DNA of 10,089 nucleotides, from contig PWGE01000183.1 of assembly GCA_003554345.1 (NCBI GenBank), forward strand, positions 1 to 10,089, given 5' to 3'. A program made the translations under genes and the position numbers. Position 1 is the stretch's first letter. Every line of letters starts with the position of its first letter. Positions 6,284 to 10,089 of this stretch are shown piece by piece. The notes beneath the pieces are model-generated. The model ran no database searches. It had not been told where the DNA came from and worked only from the letters and a program-made list of their open reading frames with translations. This stretch comes from Candidatus Sumerlaeota bacterium. GTDB lineage: Bacteria; Sumerlaeota; T1SED10-198M.

Positions 6284-8269
6284 TTAATAATCGAAGAGCT
6301 GCCAATCGCCAACTTCAAGTTCTTCAGTCTCAGAGGAGAATACAGCTATGTGGTTTCTCTGAATGCAGGTTGTTACATAGAATTTATTACTATCTCCAAA
6401 ATCTGCGATGTTCAGATTGACTGAGCCATCTGCCTGAATGGCATCATGCAGGTAGAGATCCGGGAAAATACCCGATGCTACTTCTTCACCGGTATTTAGA
6501 TCATAAATACCAACATAGTCATGCACATTCAGAGGAAAGTCAACCCACGTAATCTCATCAGAAAAGTCAGGTGTGTAGTTTGCCACTGCAATATATTCAT
6601 TACCTTCATCAGTAATAACTATATTACTCATAAACAGATTATCCAGGCTTGCGTCTTCCCCGTCATATTCATAATCAAAGAAACCAGTTACTTCATCAAC
6701 TACATTACCTTCAGCATCCAGGTAGACAAAGGATTCTCCATCTTCTTCGGCTTCAGTGCCTTCAGCATATTCCCAGACCCATTTGGCAATCATAGAACCA
6801 TCTTTCATTAATGCGATTGAAGAAGCTCCATATTCAGTAGTAATTTCTTCTGTAGCACTCCAGGTGCTTCCGTCAAACTCATATTTGAGCAAATCAGTGC
6901 CTCCAACATCCGAAGTTACGACAATGATTTCACCAGCAAGATTCTCTACGGCAGCCAGTACCCTTGGAGGGGCAAAGGCACCATCATGCTCAACAACCTG
7001 AGGTGTTGCACCGTCAATTTCTTCCTCATCCCAGACCATAATCTCAGCTTCCTCATTCACCGTGGCAATGATTTTGCCGGATGGCATAACTGTTACTGTT
7101 CTGGGAACATTTCCATCAGTATTCAATTCGCCAAGAAATTCTCCATCATCAGCTGCCAGCACTTTAAGTCCCGGATCTTCAGCATAGGCAGCCACTAGCA
7201 CATTGCCGGTTTCCGGATTCAATGCTGCACTATGGGTTTCATAAGTTACACCTTCATCATCAAAAGCTCTGAACCAATCATATTCATCGGCAAGAATTGA
7301 CCATTCTTCCTCGAAAGGTTCAACGGGATCTTTGTCAGGAAATTCTATGACTTCTTCAACCGTCTGTTCATAGACACGCCCGTAAGAGCTGTTTCCGGTA
7401 ACAAAAAGATACCTGGTATCTTCATTGTCAATAAGAGCAAGTCCGCCGGGAGAATATTCATCGGAGATGTCATCTATTGTCTGGAGTACTTCACCAGTTT
7501 CAGCATCCTGCACAAAGATAGTGCTGTCTTCTCCACTGGGAGCACCCTCAAAGGTAGACGAAATCACCACATCATTTTCAGCGCAGTAAGCCACATTAGG
7601 TCTTATAGACCAACTGGCATCAAGATAGTCTGCCTCTCCAAAAGGTTCGGCAGTATATTCTGCCAGGTTTTCAGCATCGCCTCCGGATACCTCATACACT
7701 GAACCGCTTACATTGGCAAAGATTGTATCATCCGGTGTAACATCTATACCACGGGTAACATCACCAAGACCAGTAATGTCTTCCAGTCCTTCAATTTCCG
7801 ATCCATCTTCAGGATCATACAGAGCAAATAGCCCATCATTATTAGTAACAAGTAATTCACCGGTGCTGAGAAGGACGCCTGATTGGACCTTATAATCAAG
7901 CTCTTCCTCCCACTGTTGGTTACCTTCAGAGTCATACTTATAAATCTTGGCATAATCATCTGTGCCACCGTCACCAACTATCAATACATTATCATCTTCA
8001 TCAACCGCCAGTCCCTGTACTCCATTCTCCAGATAATCATCTTCTAATAACACCTCATAATCCGGCTCTTCGGAGAAGGGGTTATCCGTATAATACACAT
8101 ATGTTTGCCTGCCTAGATACAATCTTCCTGTAGAATCAAAAGCCAGGCGTATAACGCCTATTGCTTCATCAGGAGTAGTAAATTCCTGGGACAGTGTAAA
8201 ATCATCCCAGTCAGCAAAAAGCGAAAAGCAGAGCAAAAAAGCTCCCATTAATAGGATTCCTCTTTTCAT
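6284..8269 (-). CDS. Secreted acidic beta-propeller-like protein of unknown function
   Basis: The chosen protein is 661 residues, from the ATG at 8269. The frame opens 11 codons earlier, but AAGGAGGT at 8277-8284 lies 7 bases before this ATG and the signal peptide MKRGILLMGAFLLCFSLFA begins here, with cleavage likely before DWDDF. The mature chain consists of recurring four-strand-type units (GRLYLGRQTYVYYTD; DNVLIVGDGG; GELLVTNNDGLFALYDPEDG; DDTIFANVSGSVYEV; GNVLVAAY; GKIIATVNEEAEIMVWDEEE), as in NHL, SMP-30 or PQQ-like propellers. There seem to be two propeller-sized halves, about 20-310 and 345-661, joined by an acidic linker (about 312-345). Asp/Glu content is very high and basic residues few. 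No catalytic motif was recognised; ligand binding, adhesion or an envelope role are all open. It has its own consensus promoter and terminator. It ends in VGDWQLFDY, with no lipobox or membrane anchor seen. Confidence 0.8.
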   Translation of the reverse strand: MKRGILLMGAFLLCFSLFADWDDFTLSQEFTTPDEAIGVIRLAFDSTGRLYLGRQTYVYYTDNPFSEEPDYEVLLEDDYLENGVQGLAVDEDDNVLIVGDGGTDDYAKIYKYDSEGNQQWEEELDYKVQSGVLLSTGELLVTNNDGLFALYDPEDGSEIEGLEDITGLGDVTRGIDVTPDDTIFANVSGSVYEVSGGDAENLAEYTAEPFGEADYLDASWSIRPNVAYCAENDVVISSTFEGAPSGEDSTIFVQDAETGEVLQTIDDISDEYSPGGLALIDNEDTRYLFVTGNSSYGRVYEQTVEEVIEFPDKDPVEPFEEEWSILADEYDWFRAFDDEGVTYETHSAALNPETGNVLVAAYAEDPGLKVLAADDGEFLGELNTDGNVPRTVTVMPSGKIIATVNEEAEIMVWDEEEIDGATPQVVEHDGAFAPPRVLAAVENLAGEIIVVTSDVGGTDLLKYEFDGSTWSATEEITTEYGASSIALMKDGSMIAKWVWEYAEGTEAEEDGESFVYLDAEGNVVDEVTGFFDYEYDGEDASLDNLFMSNIVITDEGNEYIAVANYTPDFSDEITWVDFPLNVHDYVGIYDLNTGEEVASGIFPDLYLHDAIQADGSVNLNIADFGDSNKFYVTTCIQRNHIAVFSSETEELEVGDWQLFDY

Positions 8270-8276
8270 AGAGCAA

Positions 8277-8284
8277 ACCTCCTT
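8277..8284 (-). promoter_or_regulatory. Ribosome binding site of the beta-propeller gene
   Basis: AAGGAGGT on the minus strand lies 7 bases before the ATG at 8267-8269. It decides against the upstream ATG at 8302, which has no such site and would put MYVQNKKEVCS before the signal peptide. Confidence 0.85.
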
Positions 8285-8291
8285 TTTATTT

Positions 8292-8301
8292 TGTACGTAC
8301 A
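8292..8301. promoter_or_regulatory. 10-base palindrome tgtacgtaca in the 5' leader
   Basis: This perfect self-complementary decamer lies in the predicted leader, between the promoter at 8353-8381 and the ribosome site at 8277-8284. It might be a protein-binding site or a leader hairpin, but it is short and a chance occurrence cannot be excluded. Confidence 0.25.
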
Positions 8302-8352
8302 TGCTTTTCAGACATTGTTACGCCAATTTTTTTAATAACACACTTTAGTCTC

Positions 8353-8381
8353 ATTATATATTATTGTTTGAAACGTGTCAA
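8353..8381 (-). promoter_or_regulatory. Consensus sigma-70 promoter of the beta-propeller gene
   Basis: On the minus strand TTGACA (8376-8381) and TATAAT (8353-8358) are both exact consensus and separated by exactly 17 bases. The predicted transcription start is near 8346, giving a leader of roughly 75 bases. With AAGGAGGT and a strong terminator downstream, this predicts a strongly expressed single-gene transcript. Confidence 0.88.
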
Positions 8382-8554
8382 GTATTTTTAATGAATTTAG
8401 CGCGATTCCATAAAATAAAAAAGTTTCTTTTCTTATAATAACCAATAAAAGGAGTTAAATCAAAATCTGCCTTTTTCTATAAAAATTAAAGTTGAGGAAT
8501 TAATAAAAATTTCAGGCAGTTCGCTGTTGGTTCTTCTTAAAGACTTTCTCTGCC

Positions 8555-8651
8555 CTTTTCATGGAAGTTCTTCACGCCAACTCAAAAGTTAGCGCCACCA
8601 ATCATGAATCCGCCAGAGTGAACATTCAGAATAAATATGACTGATAGGACC
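8555..8651 (+). repeat. Roughly 100-base dispersed element, copy B
   Basis: It contains ttttcatggaagttcttca, cgcca, gcgccacca and ataggacc in the order and spacing of copy A at 5816-5919. An ATG at 8561 opens a 27-codon frame ending at TGA 8642-8644 (MEVLHANSKVSATNHE...), and the following taggaccaataggag repeats the ataggacc unit. The two copies are decayed and flank the beta-propeller gene in direct orientation. Confidence 0.5.
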
Positions 8652-8696
8652 AATAGGAGATATATGACCACGGAATCAGATAACCCTTAATAGATC

Positions 8697-8710
8697 TATT
8701 TTCAGAGGAA
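8697..8710. repeat. 14-base motif tattttcagaggaa, copy 3
   Basis: It matches 13 of 14 bases of copies 1 and 2 (131-144, 5816-5829) and shares the preceding tc with copy 1. It is 160 bases past the M48 protease stop codon on the coding strand. Confidence 0.4.
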
Positions 8711-8781
8711 TGTGCCAAAATTAAATAAAAAAGGGGGCTTTTCTTCGGTCAGACTGGCAGAGAACTATTCATAAAAATGAC

Positions 8782-8799
8782 GAAAGTTCCGGCACTTTC
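8782..8799 (-). terminator. Weak terminator candidate after the M48 protease
   Basis: The stem gaaagt / actttc (6 bases) has the loop tccggc. On the minus strand it is followed after a few bases by cattttta. The stem is short and not GC-rich, so the call is tentative. Confidence 0.25.
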
Positions 8800-8869
8800 T
8801 GAAATATGCTTTCAAAAGCCAGTTGGAGCATTCTTCTTAGAGACAGCAAAGATCAGGTAACCAGCACCA

Positions 8870-10089
8870 CTATTTTCTGATAAGTTTGATACGCTGATTC
8901 CGGGCAGGTACAGTCTCTAACTCCATGGCATTGAGAATGGCTGTCTTTTCCCACAGTTCTTCCTCATAATTGAGGTCACGAAAAATATCCTGCAAGGGAC
9001 GGGGTTCGGCAGTCTGTTTTATTTCGATACGGGCAGGCTGAACGTCCCTGATATCAGGATCGGCAATATCCCGAAAGGAAGCAAGATGTTCTTCTATATC
9101 TTCCATTTTCCCGGTCTTACCAGGAGATATAAAGGCGTTAAAATGATGTAGGTTATCTTCTTTTTCAATAGTTGCTGCCAGAAAGTCATATTTTTCTCCC
9201 TGCCCGCCTGCCTGCACATCACCCACCTGAATCTTTCCCCTGGTAATGAGGGTGGTGTATCCTGAAATAGATTTTTCCCTCTGCTCTTCTACTCTCAGAT
9301 TTCTGAATTCCTCAATTTCACGCCGATGGATGTCCTCTGTTCTTCCCGGTCCGATATCAAACTGCCACAGGGCAAAGGCTTGATCATCACGGCACTCCAG
9401 CATAAAACTACCACGACCATACTCTTTTTTCCAGGAAGCAGCATCGGGTATTTGTAACTGCAGGTTCATTTCCGGATAGTAATACACATCGTCTTCTATC
9501 ATTCCCTGTCGTGGATTGTCTCCATAAACCAATCCGTCTATATTCATAAGATACTCGTCCCTTTCTACTCTCAAACGGCGGTCATCCTCTCGAATCATAT
9601 TCTGTATTCTATGGATCCGGTCCTCGGAAAGGGGATGCGTAGAAAGAAAAGCAGGCATACGCATTCCATCATCTGGCGACATACGCTGCAGAGTCCTGAA
9701 GAATTGTATCATCTCTTCAGGCGAATAGCCGGCTGCCCGGGCATACTGTACCCCCAGTTCATCCGCTTCATATTCATCCTGCCTGCTGTATCGCAGGAAA
9801 ACAAGCTGGGTGCCCAGCCCGGCAGCTCCCAGGGCAGTCTCATAATCCCCAGCCACAGCGGAGGCTGCTCCAAGCAGAACACCGGCTATTGTGCCGTAAC
9901 TGAGCCGAACAGCAGAATGACGGGCAGAAATGTGCCCGAGTTCATGTCCCAGCACTCCCGCTAATTCCGCTTCACTGTTCATCAGTGCCAGCAACCCACG
10001 TGTCACATAGACATAACCTCCCGGCGCTGCAAATGCATTGGGAACAGGCGCATCCAGAACAGTAAAGTGATAATCCAGGTGAGGACGAT
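8870..10089 (-). CDS. M48 family zinc metalloprotease, N-terminus outside the window
   Basis: The frame stays open to the right edge, giving 405 visible residues; the GTG at 10006 is internal, because the codons before it encode the family motif NAFAAPGGYVYVTRGLL. HELGH (visible residues 48-52, bases 9932-9946) supplies two zinc histidines and the catalytic glutamate. EYEADELG (about 105-112) supplies the third ligand, E107. THPLSEDRIHRI (about 150-161) is also typical. The middle part (INIDGLVYGDNPRQG, then YYYPEMNLQLQIPD) and the end (ELWEKTAILNAMELETVPAR, then NQRIKLIRK) match the larger M48 proteins with a C-terminal LysM-like region, here apparently lacking the first half of LysM. Such enzymes act in the envelope (BepA-like quality control). 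The likely signal peptide lies beyond the edge. The stop at 8870-8872 is followed by 490 bases without a gene. Confidence 0.92.
   Translation of the reverse strand, partial: RPHLDYHFTVLDAPVPNAFAAPGGYVYVTRGLLALMNSEAELAGVLGHELGHISARHSAVRLSYGTIAGVLLGAASAVAGDYETALGAAGLGTQLVFLRYSRQDEYEADELGVQYARAAGYSPEEMIQFFRTLQRMSPDDGMRMPAFLSTHPLSEDRIHRIQNMIREDDRRLRVERDEYLMNIDGLVYGDNPRQGMIEDDVYYYPEMNLQLQIPDAASWKKEYGRGSFMLECRDDQAFALWQFDIGPGRTEDIHRREIEEFRNLRVEEQREKSISGYTTLITRGKIQVGDVQAGGQGEKYDFLAATIEKEDNLHHFNAFISPGKTGKMEDIEEHLASFRDIADPDIRDVQPARIEIKQTAEPRPLQDIFRDLNYEEELWEKTAILNAMELETVPARNQRIKLIRK

Larger units (their letters stand above)
8382..8869. other. Intergenic region between the M48 protease and the beta-propeller promoter
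   Basis: This 490-base AT-rich stretch holds the roughly 100-base element copy B (8555-8651) and the 14-mer copy 3 (8697-8710). It also has a 6-base hairpin, gaaagt-tccggc-actttc (8782-8799), 71 bases past the protease stop; a short T-run follows on the minus strand, so it is a weak terminator candidate. A 27-codon plus-strand frame (8561-8644) lies inside the repeat copy and is not called as a gene. Nothing else recognisable was seen. Confidence 0.55.

Noticed and set aside
8467-8519. Possible long-range ctgcct / aggcag stem in AT-rich DNA
   Set aside because: Only the outer 6 bases pair; the inner part does not form a consistent helix, so it is not called as an RNA or riboswitch.
8561-8644. 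27-codon plus-strand frame beginning MEVLHAN
   Set aside because: There is no ribosome site, it lies inside a decayed repeat, and copy A has no ATG in the corresponding place. Reported as a repeat-associated finding rather than a gene.
8711-8760. aaaagccccctttttt-like terminator after the M48 protease
   Set aside because: The plus-strand aaaaaaggggg run looked like a terminator T-tract, but no GC stem precedes it on the minus strand.

Overview
The window is 10,089 bases of moderate GC. Every supported protein gene lies on the minus strand, so transcription runs from high to low coordinates. Six genes are present: five complete and one cut by the right edge. Four products carry export signals or membrane segments. 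Strong AAGGAGG-type ribosome sites and a textbook sigma-70 promoter point to a bacterium. The envelope proteins (M48 protease, secreted beta-propeller, secreted NlpC/P60-like protein, VTT membrane protein) suit a didermic or marine/anaerobic lineage. The taxon cannot be fixed from the sequence; a spirochaete or a similar poorly cultured phylum is only a guess.

Layout from right to left. (1) 10089-8870 is an M48 zinc metalloprotease whose N-terminus is outside the window. (2) 8869-8270 is a 600-base intergenic stretch with a repeat copy and a consensus promoter. (3) 8269-6284 is a 661-residue secreted, very acidic beta-propeller-like protein, followed by a clear intrinsic terminator at 6219-6254; this looks like a single-gene transcription unit. 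(4) 6218-5376 is a 0.9 kb gene-poor stretch holding decayed dispersed repeats. (5) 5375-4794 is a DedA-like VTT membrane protein. (6) 4793-4215 is a mosaic of short degenerate repeats, including a perfect hairpin. (7) 4214-3654 is a DUF4126 membrane protein. (8) 3399-1951 is an exported protein with a golvesin-type N-terminal domain and a C-terminal NlpC/P60-like cysteine-hydrolase domain, preceded by a promoter with a palindrome. (9) 1857-148 is a predicted ABC-class ATPase of the PF09818 family, 93 bases downstream of gene 8 and possibly cotranscribed with it. (10) 147-1 is a non-coding end with another hairpin repeat.

The genes do not form a recognisable pathway; the common theme is envelope and secreted functions. 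No CRISPR array, tRNA, rRNA, transposase, phage gene or defence cassette was seen. The most noteworthy non-genic signal is the set of dispersed repeats: a roughly 100-base element present twice around the beta-propeller gene, a 14-base motif present three times, and several acgcaa-type palindromes. The most noteworthy proteins are the golvesin/NlpC protein and the acidic beta-propeller protein. I do not see convincing evidence of a new multi-gene system.
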